Source: JANMEB01 sp041745295 (GTDB lineage: Bacteria; Planctomycetota; Planctomycetia; Pirellulales; Pirellulaceae). Taken from it: a stretch of DNA of 64,000 nucleotides. Position 1 is the stretch's first letter. Each line of letters opens with the position of its first letter. Where the stretch lies: positions 1-64,000 of the forward strand of contig JBGTJE010000011.1 in NCBI GenBank assembly GCA_041745295.1. The letters run 5' to 3'. The position numbers and the translations under genes are program-made. This document shows, in pieces, positions 27,494-36,955 of this stretch. Below the pieces are notes generated by a model, which worked only from the letters and a program-made list of their open reading frames with translations, had not been told where the DNA came from and did no database searches.

Positions 27494-28018
27494 TCAGTGT
27501 CGCGAGTACCGGCGAATGACTTCGTCCCAACGTCCCTGCGATTTCAGTATCGACTCAATCAACTCGCGAACCGCGCCGCGTCCCCCTTCGTTGCGCGTGA
27601 CGTGATGCGCGATTGCCAAAACATCGTCCGCGGCATTCGCGACCGCCACACCCAATCCGACAAATTGCAACAGCGGAATGTCGGCCAAGTCATCGCCGAT
27701 GTAGCAGACTTTTTGCGGCGAAAGCTTGAGCTGTTCCATAATCTGCTGCGCCACCGCCAATTTGTCGTCAAAGCCTTGGCGAATCAAATCGATCCCCAGT
27801 TCTGCCGCCCGGACGCGCACAATGTGACTCGAACGAGCGGTCAACAAACCAAACGTGCCGCCGACCCGTTGCCAAAACTTGATCCCCAGTCCGTCGCGGA
27901 CATGGAATTGCTTGTACTCGATCCCTTGGTTGTCATACGAGATGCCGCCGTCGGTCAGCACGCCGTCCACATCCGACAAAATCAACTCGATCGTCGCTGC
28001 GCGTAGTTCGAATTTCAT
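27494..28018 (-). CDS. kdsC: 3-deoxy-D-manno-octulosonate 8-phosphate phosphatase (KdsC-like HAD)
   Basis: HAD-superfamily phosphatase of 174 residues that removes phosphate from KDO-8-P on the way to the lipid A core. Motif I is LILSDVDGVLTDGG with Asp16 and Asp18; motif II is LLTAR; Lys in the GFDDK segment and motif III in CYIGDDLADIPLL follow, with no cap domain, as in KdsC. The ATG at 28018 (MKFELRAATIELIL) gives the family's usual length of 170-190; the upstream extension runs through a family C repeat. Clear Shine-Dalgarno is absent. Its position before an LptC/LptA-like gene matches the enterobacterial order. A close relative acting on another nonulosonate cannot be excluded. Confidence 0.87.
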   Translation of the reverse strand: MKFELRAATIELILSDVDGVLTDGGISYDNQGIEYKQFHVRDGLGIKFWQRVGGTFGLLTARSSHIVRVRAAELGIDLIRQGFDDKLAVAQQIMEQLKLSPQKVCYIGDDLADIPLLQFVGLGVAVANAADDVLAIAHHVTRNEGGRGAVRELIESILKSQGRWDEVIRRYSRH

Positions 28019-28062
28019 GTTGCAAGCCGCCGATAGAATTGGCCGCACCGCCAACCAAAATC

Positions 28063-28305
28063 GTTCCCTCGCCCCCGCTTCGGGGGAGAGGGCAGGGTGA
28101 AGGGGGGAATTCAGGTTCTCGGATGGGCTCAATGTCGGATTCTAGTCCGCCCTGAATGCCGACACAATGTTGACCTTGACGCGGACTCGCCGCTAGCGGC
28201 CACGACGGATACTCTTTGTTTAACCGCCTGCTTCAGGCGCTGGAATGGGCAGTTGGCTGGCGATCGACAGCGCGGCGAAGCGCCGCGGTTAATCAAAGAA
28301 TAGCC
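28063..28305. repeat. Intergenic repeat cluster: family C and family H
   Basis: The gap 28019-28354 has no gene. At 28063-28108 is a family C hairpin (CCCTCGCCCCCGCTTCGGGG, then GAGAGGGCAGGG). At 28213-28298 is a family H element: CTTTGTTTAACCGC at one end, GCGGTTAATCAAAG at the other, with internal small hairpins CGCCTGCTTCAGGCG and GCGGCGAAGCGCCGC. A second family H element is at 52674-52773. Confidence 0.8.
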
Positions 28306-28354
28306 GGCAGGCATTCAGAACATTGCGGGAAACGGCACCTTAAAAGTACACTCC

Positions 28355-28804
28355 ATGATCGTCGATCGAATTGACAACGGCCATCTGTGGACTTCGCTCC
28401 ATCCCGGGTTTGACCAAGCGATTGCATTCTTGCAAACCGCCTTCGACCGAGGCCTCGAGCCGGGACGGCATGTGCTTGTCCCCGATCGGCTATGGGTCAT
28501 CGTCGAGCAAGTTCGCGGCCGATCGCAATCCGCAAAGCTTGAAGCACATCGCCGCTTTATCGACATTCAATTGGTGCTCAGCGGCCACGAGCGGATCGGT
28601 TGGTTGCCGCTGGAAGATTGCGGCCCGCCGAGCGAGCCGTACTGCGCTGACCGTGATATCGTATTCTTTGCCGACCGCCCGTCGGCTTGGCTCGATCTAG
28701 TCCCTGGTCAGTTGGCGATTTTCTTCCCGCGCGACGCGCATGCGCCTCTGGCGGGAACCGGCGAAGTCTTGAAGGCGATCGCCAAAGTCGCGGTCGACTG
28801 GTGA
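28355..28804 (+). CDS. YhcH/YjgK/YiaL family protein
   Basis: A 149-residue single-domain cupin-like protein. The segments FDQAIAFLQ, EAHRRFIDIQLVLSGHERIGW, VFFADRPSAWLDL and FFPRDAHAP match the YhcH/YjgK/YiaL family (also called DUF386), whose members are linked to sialic acid and other sugar-acid use in enterobacteria. The two His residues in the HRRFID and DAHAP segments are the probable metal ligands. It lies divergent to kdsC, separated by repeats, so a link to KDO or another sugar acid is possible but not shown. Confidence 0.88.
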   Translation: MIVDRIDNGHLWTSLHPGFDQAIAFLQTAFDRGLEPGRHVLVPDRLWVIVEQVRGRSQSAKLEAHRRFIDIQLVLSGHERIGWLPLEDCGPPSEPYCADRDIVFFADRPSAWLDLVPGQLAIFFPRDAHAPLAGTGEVLKAIAKVAVDW

Positions 28805-28835
28805 GCGTTTATTTAAAAGCCAGACACAAACTTTC

Positions 28836-29099
28836 GTCATTCCGGGCTGAGCCCCGGAATCCAAGTTCCATGGATGGGGACGCTTCAATTAAGGGCAGCT
28901 CCAAATCTGGATTCCCCGCTTTGTCGCTTTTCGCTCCGCGAAAGGCGAAGATCAATCGACTCGTAGCCCCCAATTCGCCAAAAATTTGCGGCTTTCGTCG
29001 GTTAGGGATAGAATGTGCTTAGCCCAATAACAGCGCGGGCAGAGCCAGTGGCACACGAGACAGCGGCGATTTTCCGTGTGCCACTGGCTCTGCCAGTGC
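28836..29099. repeat. Intergenic repeat cluster: families A, F and D
   Basis: The gap 28805-29188 has no gene. It holds a family A element (28836-28918), a family F element (CGCTTTTCGCTCCGCGAAAG, from about 28925; relative at 36681-36704), and a perfect inverted repeat with 19-base arms: GCAGAGCCAGTGGCACACG (29039-29057) and its complement (29075-29093), separated by 17 bases. The last could fold into a very stable stem upstream of the next gene. Confidence 0.8.
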
Positions 29100-29188
29100 T
29101 AGAGAATCACTTTCTGGGCAAAGCCGGTAGAATGCGAGCGGGCCGTTTGTACCCAAGCAACAACCGAATTCTGTAGAAGGCGGCACGT

Positions 29189-30805
29189 ATGAAGCGCTTT
29201 TCAATCCATCCGTTTAGCGGCGTGGCGATCCTAGCGATTGGAATTTCGATTTGCGCGGCCAGCGATCTGCTCGCCCAAAACAACTCGAAATTACAACCCG
29301 TTTCAGATTCCGGACCCAAGCGGGGCTACACGATCTCGAAAGAGACGACGTTTTTCAGCGGACCGCTCAAGAAAGATGGCACGATCGATTTCGTGGCGGC
29401 CATCAACGAGCATTTTGCCAAGGGTGTGACCTACCAGAACAACGCTGCACGCATCATCGTGCCGTTGCTCGATCCGAAAGATTGGGGAGGCAGTCTCAGC
29501 AAACATCGCAGCGATGTTCTCAAGTCATTGGGGCTTGATCCTGCCCAACACGACGGCCAAGACTCGTACATCGAGTTCCGGACGATGCTGGCGAATTCCA
29601 AGATCAGCGAGACCGGGCAAGGCCAACCCTACTTGGAGGGGCTGAAGCGGCCTTGGTCGGAAGATGAATTTCCGGTTTTGGCCAAATGGCTAGCGGTCAA
29701 CGAAGAACCGCTTGCCAAAATTAGCGCTGCCGCGAGAATGGATCGCTTTTTCGTTCCCTTCGTTGTGTCTGGCGAAACTGATTCGCTCGTCCAAATTCTG
29801 CTCGAACACGTCCAGGCGACCCGAGGTGTGGCTCGCGCTTACGCGATTCGTGCCAATAATCACCTGGCCAACAAGCGCTGGCACGAAGCGTGGGACGACA
29901 TTCTCACGATCAAGAATCTTGGGCGATTGGGTGGTCAGGGCCAAACCCTCATCGAAGGACTCGTCGGGGTTGCGATCACGGGCATGGCTTGCCAGTCGGC
30001 GACTCAGTTCGTTGCGGCCGTCGATTCGAGCGAAGTCGATTGGTCGGCGCTACAAGAATCCTGGCAAACGAAGCCGATCGCGAACATCAGCGAAATGCTC
30101 GGAGTCAGTGAGCGGGCGATGTTCATCCAGATGGCTTGTACGATTTGGGACAAGCCGGAGGAAGGATTTACGGATATTCACTTAGTACAGCCATTTCCAA
30201 ACGAATTTGCCGGCGCATTGCCGAGCAAACTTTACATCAAAACATTGCATGGCATGCTGAAAAGCGGTGAAGTCAAATTGGACGAGGCGTTGCGGTTTGC
30301 CAATCAGATGTACGACCGGGCGATTGCGATTAGTATGATCTCCAGCCCCCAAGATCGCAAAACCGCCTTCGAAGAATTGGACCAGCAACTGGTCAATCGA
30401 TCACACGACGGTAACCAAGCGGCCTTGCTCAAGGCGTTCTTCGCCAAACCCGAGGCGCCGGCTGAGCAGTTTGCCAAAGCGATTTTGGGCATGGTCTTTC
30501 CTGCAACCGAAGCGGTTTCACGTGGCGAATGGCGCACCGAAGGCTCACAGCATGTGGTCGAGTTGGCCCTTGCAGCCCGTGTGATCCAATCGCGAACCGG
30601 TGACTTGCCTCAATCACTCCGCGAACTTGAGCCGCTGGTTGAGGAGTTGGTAATGACTCAGCCCGCGACCGGCGATCCGATCGCTTTTCGTGCCGACGAC
30701 CGCGGAATTCTGATGTATCACTGGAGCAGCAATCGCGTCGACGACGGCGGTCAGATCGACCAAGAGAAATCCGCAAGCGACTGGGGCATTCGGATTCACA
30801 AATAA
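29189..30805 (+). CDS. Secreted protein of unknown function
   Basis: A 538-residue protein that I do not assign to a family. A signal peptide is clear: MKR, then FSGVAILAIGISICAASDLLA, with likely cleavage after LLAQ. The mature part is mostly helical with no obvious catalytic motif; it contains RAYAIRANNHLANKRWHEA and a C-terminal SRTGDLPQSLRELEPL / PATGDPIAFRADDRG segment that resembles the end of several planctomycete secreted proteins. No internal repeats or Cys pairs stand out. It stands alone between two repeat-rich gaps. Confidence 0.75.
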   Translation: MKRFSIHPFSGVAILAIGISICAASDLLAQNNSKLQPVSDSGPKRGYTISKETTFFSGPLKKDGTIDFVAAINEHFAKGVTYQNNAARIIVPLLDPKDWGGSLSKHRSDVLKSLGLDPAQHDGQDSYIEFRTMLANSKISETGQGQPYLEGLKRPWSEDEFPVLAKWLAVNEEPLAKISAAARMDRFFVPFVVSGETDSLVQILLEHVQATRGVARAYAIRANNHLANKRWHEAWDDILTIKNLGRLGGQGQTLIEGLVGVAITGMACQSATQFVAAVDSSEVDWSALQESWQTKPIANISEMLGVSERAMFIQMACTIWDKPEEGFTDIHLVQPFPNEFAGALPSKLYIKTLHGMLKSGEVKLDEALRFANQMYDRAIAISMISSPQDRKTAFEELDQQLVNRSHDGNQAALLKAFFAKPEAPAEQFAKAILGMVFPATEAVSRGEWRTEGSQHVVELALAARVIQSRTGDLPQSLRELEPLVEELVMTQPATGDPIAFRADDRGILMYHWSSNRVDDGGQIDQEKSASDWGIRIHK

Positions 30806-30841
30806 TTCGGTGGGCGCAATTCGCGTTGCCTTTCGATTCTT

Positions 30842-30981
30842 ATTCCCTCCCCGTTTCTGAGGAGGGCTAGGGAGGGGTGCATTGTCAACTAACCTTGCAA
30901 TTGCATCCCACCATCGACGCCAGCGGTACTTCCCCCACCGCCCCCTCCCCAACCCTCCCCACGCCGTGCGGGGGAGGGAGC
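30842..30981. repeat. Two family C palindromes in opposite orientation
   Basis: TTCCCTCCCCGTTTCTGAGG, then AGGGCTAGGGAGGGG (30842-30879), and a reversed copy, CCCCTCCCCAACCCTCCCCA, continuing to GGGGGAGGGAG (30941-30981). They fill the space between the secreted-protein gene and the convergent disrupted gene and may act as a two-way terminator. Confidence 0.75.
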
Positions 30982-31020
30982 AGAATAACGATGGCGACAT
31001 TTATGGAGAGCATTGATTGC

Positions 31021-32131
31021 TCAGTCCACATTGAGATCAACGGTGACGACCTCGCCTGGCGGGACGGAGATCTTTTTTTCGACGGCCGCCGAGGGGACAC
31101 CTTGCTGGGGGCGGCTATAAGCCCAAATGCGGCAGGCCACGGGAGGGACGCGTTCCATTTTAAATCGCCCTTGTTGATCGGTCTTCGTCTGGGCTGGCGG
31201 TTTCGCATTGCCACTCTTTTGCGCCGCAATGGTCACGATGAAATCGGGGCAAGCCTTTCCGTCGCGGCCGACGACTTTGCCCTCAACGATCCCCCAGGGT
31301 AGAAGCTGCAATTCACCCAGTCGCGAACGGCCAGAACGGAAACTCTTCTGCACGTATCCGGCGTTGCCGAACGCGATGACCGAAAAATCATCAGGGGGCG
31401 CTGGAAATTGAAATGCGCCGGATTTGTCCGTCGGCACAACTCCGAAAACCAAAGGCCGTGAGGGAAACAAGCCCGACGGCGACTCGCCGATCGGCCAGCG
31501 AAGCCCGTTTGTAGTCCGTTGTAAAATTTTGATCACCATCGTAATCCGGATGTGTTATGGAAATGCGAACTTCAGCGTCGGCCGGGATGCCGGAATAAGT
31601 CCAGCGGCCGTCGTCGTCGGTCACCGGAGCATGTTTCGCCTCAAGGATGAACAAATCGTTCGTCGTGCCGTCGTCGGAAAATTGGGTCAGCGGGGAATGG
31701 AGCTTGATGGCAACCATGGCGCCGGCGACCGGTTCGCCGCGGGTGTTGCGGACTTCACCTCCGATTGTCGTCCCCTTCTGCACTTGAAAATCGAGGGCGT
31801 CGGGGACCTCGTTTCCGGGGATGCGCCAGCGATTGGCTTTGGGAACGTAGCCTGACTTCAAGATGTTGATCGTCACCCGCTGGGCTTCGACAGGCAGTTC
31901 GACGATCGCCAGGCCGCCGGCATCGGTTTCGAATTTCGTTTCTTCCACGGTAAACGCATTGCGATAGATCAATAAAACATCGGCGTCGGTAACGGGTTGA
32001 TCGTCCGCGTCAACGACCCGAACGAGCACAGAGCGATGGTCGACGACTTGCGATTCCAAGACATCGATTGCAACACCAGTGAATGCAATCGCCAACACGA
32101 AGGCGGATGAAAATTTCTTGTGGCAAGACAT
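31021..32131 (-). pseudogene. Carboxypeptidase-regulatory-like domain protein, reading frame broken
   Basis: Two overlapping minus-strand frames together look like one exported protein. The first starts at ATG 32131 with GGGAGGTG as Shine-Dalgarno, has a signal peptide (SSAFVLAIAFTGVAIDVL) and Ig-like regulatory domains (VRVVDADDQPVTDADVLLIY, GGEVRNTRGEPVAGAMVAI). It loses the fold after ADRRVAVGL and stops at about 31391. The other frame carries VVPTDKSGAFQFPAPPDDF, EGKVVGRDGKACPDFIVTI and TDQQGRFKMERVP to the stop at 31021. The frame change lies between about 31440 and 31500, and some residues there also seem lost. Either a true frameshift/deletion or an assembly error explains it. Confidence 0.65.
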
Positions 32132-32200
32132 GCGTGGCACCTCCCAAGAAAAGGTAGCGGCTGACATTATTGCCGAAAGCCGATCGCAGCGCATACAACA

Positions 32201-32353
32201 TTCCCTCCCGCCGTTTTGGCGCGTGGGGAGGGCAGGGAGGGGTGAAGCCTGGAAAATGCGCGGGTTCTTGTCCGCGCCGCTTGCGAATGGCCATGCGACT
32301 GCCACTTCTCCAATCCATGGAAGAAGGATTCCGGGTCTCAGCCCGGAACGACG
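32201..32353. repeat. Intergenic family C and family A repeats
   Basis: The gap 32132-32481 has no gene. It contains TTCCCTCCCGCCGTTTTGGC, then GGGGAGGGCAGGGAGGGG (32201-32244, family C), and a family A element in reverse orientation (TCCATGGAAG, then ATTCCGGGTCTCAGCCCGGA, 32314-32353). Confidence 0.8.
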
Positions 32354-32481
32354 ATGGGCGAGATATCAATTGTGAAGCAAACCTAGACTATCTCTTGTAT
32401 CGATCGCTCTGAATTTCTAATCTGTGTTCATCCGCGTTTATCTGCGGCTAAAAATCTTGGGCCGGCCAATGCGGCGACCGG

Positions 32482-35400
32482 CTATCCCGTCGTCACGAGC
32501 GATTCGTTGAAGCGATCTTGAAGAGCTTGAACCGTTAGGTCCTCGTGCAAGAGAGATTCCATGGCCATCACGGCGGCTTCGGCGGCTTGGATGGTGGTGA
32601 TGCAGGGAACGCCGTGCTGCACCGCGGTGGCGCGGATTTTGCCTTCGTCGGTCCTTGCCCCTTTGCCGCTGGGCGTATTGAAAATCAAATCGACTCGATC
32701 GTTCTTCAAGTGGTCGATCAAGTTGGGATGGCCTTCGACCAGTTTCTTGACCATCTCAAAGGGAATCCCGGCGTCGGACAGCCGCTTACCAGTTCCCTCG
32801 GTGGCCAAGATCTCATGACCCAATTTGTGGAGCCTGCGGGCCAGATCGACGATTCGATCTTTGTGCTGGGCGCTGACACTGATGAAAATGCGACCCTTCA
32901 CGGGCAAGCGAACGCCTACCGACAACAGGCATTTGGCAAAGGCCAGCGAGAACCGCGGGCTGACTCCCATGACTTCGCCCGTGCTCCGCATCTCCGGCCC
33001 CAGCGCCGTGTCGACTCCGACGAATTTGCGAAACGGAAACACGCTTTCCTTGATCGACACGTAGCGCGGCGTTGGAATGCTCGTGATGCCCAGTTCGGCC
33101 AAGCGTTTTCCGGCCATGACTTGGGCGGCGATCTTGGCGATCGGCACGCCGGTGGCTTTGGCGACGAAGGGAACGGTGCGGCTGGCACGCGGGTTAACTT
33201 CTAAGACGTAAACGACCAGCAAGCCATTTTCTTTTTTGACGGCGAACTGCACGTTCATCAGGCCGATGACATTCATCGCGCGGGCCATCGTGATCGTCGC
33301 GGCCCGGATTTCCTCGATCACGGCATGCGGCAAGCTATAGGGCGGTATGACGCAGGCCGAGTCACCCGAGTGAATGCCGGCTTGCTCGATGTGCTCCATC
33401 ACGCCCGCAACAACCACGTCGTGGCCGTCGGCAATACAGTCGACATCGACTTCGGTTGCGTCTTCTAAAAACTGGTCGATCAGCACGGGTTTGCCCTGCG
33501 CGACGATAAACGCTTCGGCTACGAATCGCTCGAACTGGGCTCGGTCGTAGCAGATTTCCATCGCTCGGCCGCCGAGTACGAAGCTAGGCCGCACGAGGGC
33601 CGGATAGCCGACTTCGGCGACGACCAACCGCGCCTCGTCCATCGTCCGCGCGATCCCGCTCGGCGGCTGTCGCAAGCCCAGGCCCATCAGAAATTCCTTG
33701 AAAAGCTCGCGGTCCTCAGCCGAGTCAATCGTGTCGACGCTCGTCCCAATGATCGGAACTCCGGCCGAAGCCAACGCGCGGGCCAAGTTGAGCGGCGTCT
33801 GACCGCCGAACTGCACGATGACCCCGTCGGGCTGAACGCGGTCGCAAATATTGAGCACATCCTCCGTCGTCAGCGGTTCGAAAAACAGAATGTCGCTCGT
33901 GTCGTAATCGGTGCTGACTGTCTCCGGGTTGGAGTTGACCATGATCGACTGGATGCCCATTTCGCGCAGCGCGTAGCTGGCGTGGCAGCAGCAGTAATCG
34001 AACTCGATCCCTTGGCCGATCCGATTGGGTCCGCCGCCAAGGATCATGATTCGCCGTTGGCCCGGTTCGGCTGTCGGCAGTTCGTCTTCTTCTTCGTAGC
34101 TCGAATAAAAGTAGGGCGTATCCGCGACAAATTCTGCCGCGCAAGTATCCACGGCTTTGTACGTGGCGATGACGCCCATTTCTTTGCGGCGCTGGCGCAC
34201 GGCCATTTCATTGGAGCTCCACAGCGTGGCCAATTGCCGGTCCGAAAAGCCAAACTGTTTGGCCCGCCGCATCGAGCGTTGGTCGATGGTGGTTAAGTCT
34301 ATTTTCCGCAATTCACTTTCCATCTCGACCAGCTCGAGGAGCTGATCCAAGAACCAGCGGTCGATGCGAGACAAGGCATAGATATCCTCGATCGACATGC
34401 CCGCTTTGATGGCATAGCGGATGTACCAAACCCGCTGTTCGTTGGGGACCGAGAGCTTGGCGCGAATCGTGTCGTCGTCCGGTTGGGCGTCGGTGCCCCA
34501 GAGGTCCTTTTGATCGCAGCCCAGCCCGAACGAACCGACTTCCAATCCGCGCAGAGCTTTTTGAAACGACTCCTTGAACGTGCGGCCGATGGCCATCGTT
34601 TCGCCGACGCTTTTCATCTGCGTGGTCAGCGTCGCATCGGCATCGGGAAATTTCTCAAACGCAAACCGCGGAATCTTGGTTACGACGTAGTCGATCGTCG
34701 GCTCGAAACACGCCATCGTCTTGCGGGTGATATCGTTGGGAAGTTCCCACAGCCGATATCCGACTGCCAGTTTGGCGGCGATTTTGGCAATCGGAAAACC
34801 AGTCGCTTTGGAGGCCAGCGCGCTGGAGCGACTGACGCGCGGGTTCATCTCGATAATGATCATCCGGCCCGTTTCCGGCTCGATCGCGAATTGGATATTC
34901 GAGCCGCCGGTCTCGACGCCGATTTCGCGAATTACGGCGATGCTCGCGTCGCGGAGACGCTGATATTCTTTGTCCGTTAAAGTCTGTGCGGGTGCGACGG
35001 TGATTGAGTCACCGGTGTGAACGCCCATCGGGTCGAAGTTCTCGATGCTGCAAATAATGACGACGTTGTCATCCAAATCGCGCATCACTTCCATTTCATA
35101 TTCTTTCCAGCCGATGATGGATGACTCGATTAGAATTTCGCTGATCGGCGATTGATCCAAGCCGCGACGCACGAGCAGATCGAATTCGTCGCGGTTATAG
35201 GCGATCGCGCTGCCGCTGCCACCGAGCGTAAAGCTGGGTCGGACGACGCAGGGCAATCCGATTTCATCGAGGACGTCGCGGGCGTCGTCGAGTTTGCGAA
35301 CCGTGCGGCCGCGACAGACTTCCAGGCCAATTTTCTCCATCGCCGCCTTGAACTGCTCGCGCTCCTCAGCTTTGGCGATCACCGCGGCATTCGCCCCAAT

Positions 35401-35745
35401 CATTTCCACGCCAAACCGCTCCAACACGCCGTGCTGATCCAATTCCATCGCTAAGTTCAACGCGGTCTGCCCGCCGAGCGTCGGCAGAAGTGCATCGGGG
35501 CGTTCCTGCTCGATGATCTTGGCCAACGTCTCCCAAGTCAGGGGTTCGATATATGTCCGGTCGGCGGTGGCCGGATCGGTCATGATGGTCGCCGGATTAG
35601 AGTTCACCAAAACGACTTCGTAGCCCTCCTCGCGGAGTGCCTTACAAGCCTGAGTCCCGGAATAGTCGAACTCACAGGCTTGGCCGATGACGATCGGACC
35701 GGATCCGATCAGCATGATCTTGTGGATGTCGTCGCGTCGAGGCAC
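32482..35745 (-). CDS. carB: Carbamoyl-phosphate synthase large subunit
   Basis: Synthesises carbamoyl phosphate for arginine and pyrimidines, using ammonia from the small subunit CarA, which is not in the window. The 1087-residue length is normal. Two ATP-grasp halves are evident: KIMLIGSGPIVIGQACEFDY starts the first, RIMILGGGPNRIGQGIEFDY the second; each has a QTALNLA/QTPLNLA motif and an EMNPRVSRSSALASK or EVNPRASRTVPFVAK signature. The C-terminal allosteric MGS-like domain includes ATEGTGKRLSDAGIPFEMV and FNTPSGKGARTDEGKIRATA. The start is GTG at 35745. It is alone rather than next to carA. Confidence 0.97.
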   Translation of the reverse strand: MPRRDDIHKIMLIGSGPIVIGQACEFDYSGTQACKALREEGYEVVLVNSNPATIMTDPATADRTYIEPLTWETLAKIIEQERPDALLPTLGGQTALNLAMELDQHGVLERFGVEMIGANAAVIAKAEEREQFKAAMEKIGLEVCRGRTVRKLDDARDVLDEIGLPCVVRPSFTLGGSGSAIAYNRDEFDLLVRRGLDQSPISEILIESSIIGWKEYEMEVMRDLDDNVVIICSIENFDPMGVHTGDSITVAPAQTLTDKEYQRLRDASIAVIREIGVETGGSNIQFAIEPETGRMIIIEMNPRVSRSSALASKATGFPIAKIAAKLAVGYRLWELPNDITRKTMACFEPTIDYVVTKIPRFAFEKFPDADATLTTQMKSVGETMAIGRTFKESFQKALRGLEVGSFGLGCDQKDLWGTDAQPDDDTIRAKLSVPNEQRVWYIRYAIKAGMSIEDIYALSRIDRWFLDQLLELVEMESELRKIDLTTIDQRSMRRAKQFGFSDRQLATLWSSNEMAVRQRRKEMGVIATYKAVDTCAAEFVADTPYFYSSYEEEDELPTAEPGQRRIMILGGGPNRIGQGIEFDYCCCHASYALREMGIQSIMVNSNPETVSTDYDTSDILFFEPLTTEDVLNICDRVQPDGVIVQFGGQTPLNLARALASAGVPIIGTSVDTIDSAEDRELFKEFLMGLGLRQPPSGIARTMDEARLVVAEVGYPALVRPSFVLGGRAMEICYDRAQFERFVAEAFIVAQGKPVLIDQFLEDATEVDVDCIADGHDVVVAGVMEHIEQAGIHSGDSACVIPPYSLPHAVIEEIRAATITMARAMNVIGLMNVQFAVKKENGLLVVYVLEVNPRASRTVPFVAKATGVPIAKIAAQVMAGKRLAELGITSIPTPRYVSIKESVFPFRKFVGVDTALGPEMRSTGEVMGVSPRFSLAFAKCLLSVGVRLPVKGRIFISVSAQHKDRIVDLARRLHKLGHEILATEGTGKRLSDAGIPFEMVKKLVEGHPNLIDHLKNDRVDLIFNTPSGKGARTDEGKIRATAVQHGVPCITTIQAAEAAVMAMESLLHEDLTVQALQDRFNESLVTTG

Positions 35746-35919
35746 TGATATCTCCGTGGGGACCGGGCGAACGGCGCGCCGATGGGCTAGCTGGGTGCGA
35801 TAAGTGTACGCAATTCGTTCGGTTATGGGGAACGGCCGAAGCAGAAATTACAAGTTACGAATTGGGAATTACGGATTAGGGCCGAGCGACGTGCCAACCC
35901 GGATCGTACGACGATTTCA

Positions 35920-35954
35920 CGGGTGCCACGTCCCCGAGTCTTCGAAGGGCGTGG
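35920..35954. repeat. Family I repeat
   Basis: GGGTGCCACGTCCCCGAGTC, then TTCGAAGGGCGTGGG, related to the elements at 21991-22025 and 46818-46904. It lies in the gap after the next gene's stop. Confidence 0.6.
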
Positions 35955-35989
35955 GACTAGTCACGTGTTTCGATTCGCGCGTTGCGAGC

Positions 35990-36616
35990 TTACTTCCCGG
36001 CGTCGCTCTTGCGCTTTTTGCTGGGCGGAGACTTTGGCGGGGCTTTGTCGTCGCTTGAAAACGGATCGACCGGCGCCGCGGTGACGGCGACCAACTTGAA
36101 CGAATCGAAAAACTTCTTTGTCTCCGCCGCAACGTCCACTTCGGGCGAGCGAATCACCGTGGTTTGATACACCCGTCGACCCACCAAGAAAATCCGACTG
36201 GTGGCCATAATCTTTTGACCAAATCGATTGCCAGCGTATTCGAAATGGCGACCCGGATATTCCCCCAGATTGATCCGCGTGTGTTTGGTCAGTTTGCCCA
36301 ACGCGTTGAGCAGCGATCCTTTGATCCCACCATCAAGCACGTCGCGAATTTTGTCATCGTTGGTCGCATCGAAATCCAAGTCATGGTAGGCAACCATGAA
36401 GAGGGCCTTGCCCTGGCTGATCGACGTTGACGCCAAGTTGACGGTGATTGTTTTTTCGGGCAAGGGCGTTACTTTATGCGCCGCGATTTTAGGCGCATTG
36501 GGCATGAGGACCTCAAAGCCGGCGCCTTCGGGTGCAACCTTTTGCCACTGAGGCTCGTCCGCGCCTTGGCCGCCGCAAATCGCCGCCAACATCAATACGA
36601 GTGATTGAAAGATCAT
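35990..36616 (-). CDS. Small secreted protein of unknown function
   Basis: A 208-residue protein with a short signal peptide (MIFQSLVLMLAAICGGQGA). The body begins WQKVAPEGAGFEVLMPNAP and includes a strand-rich part (EYPGRHFEYAGNRFGQKIMA, LVGRRVYQTTVIR) followed by a helix, AAETKKFFDSFKLV; this pattern, ending in xxxFFDSF, is seen in small periplasmic proteins of unknown function in planctomycetes. The C-terminus is a Lys/Pro-rich tail (SPPSKKRKSDAGK). No catalytic motif is seen. Confidence 0.75.
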   Translation of the reverse strand: MIFQSLVLMLAAICGGQGADEPQWQKVAPEGAGFEVLMPNAPKIAAHKVTPLPEKTITVNLASTSISQGKALFMVAYHDLDFDATNDDKIRDVLDGGIKGSLLNALGKLTKHTRINLGEYPGRHFEYAGNRFGQKIMATSRIFLVGRRVYQTTVIRSPEVDVAAETKKFFDSFKLVAVTAAPVDPFSSDDKAPPKSPPSKKRKSDAGK

Positions 36617-36680
36617 CCGCGTGAAAACACCTTAAGAACCGACGTTTAGCAGTGTCGACTGTTGCAACGCAAAAGAACGT

Positions 36681-36955
36681 CCTTTTCGCGGAGCGAAAGG
36701 CGACAATCAATGCAAAGTGCCCCAATACGCATCATTTTGCGGAACCGAACGGATAGATAGATAGCTATCTGAACAGATTCGATTGTCTGTGGAAAGGTCG
36801 AACGGTTTCGACGCCCCCAATCGGCAAATTGGTAGCGCTGTCGATTGCTCCGCAAAAAGCATGTCGTTTCGCGGAGAGGCTGTGAATTAATTCGTAGTAC
36901 GGCCTTCTCAAGCCGTCGAACGACCGGAAATACGGCCCAGAAGGGCCGGGCTACA
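36681..36955. repeat. Intergenic repeat cluster: families F and G
   Basis: The gap 36617-37188 has no supported gene. It holds CCTTTTCGCGGAGCGAAAGG followed by CGAC (36681-36704, family F), fragments of the same repeat near 36865 and 36980, and a family G element at 36894-36955: TACGGCCTTCTCAAGCCGTC and TACGGCCCAGAAGGGCCGGG, two hairpins in tandem. Family G recurs at 37249-37330. Confidence 0.75.

Noticed and set aside
31391..31539. Programmed ribosomal frameshifting in the disrupted gene
   Set aside because: No slippery heptamer followed by a stem or pseudoknot is visible, and residues seem missing at the junction.
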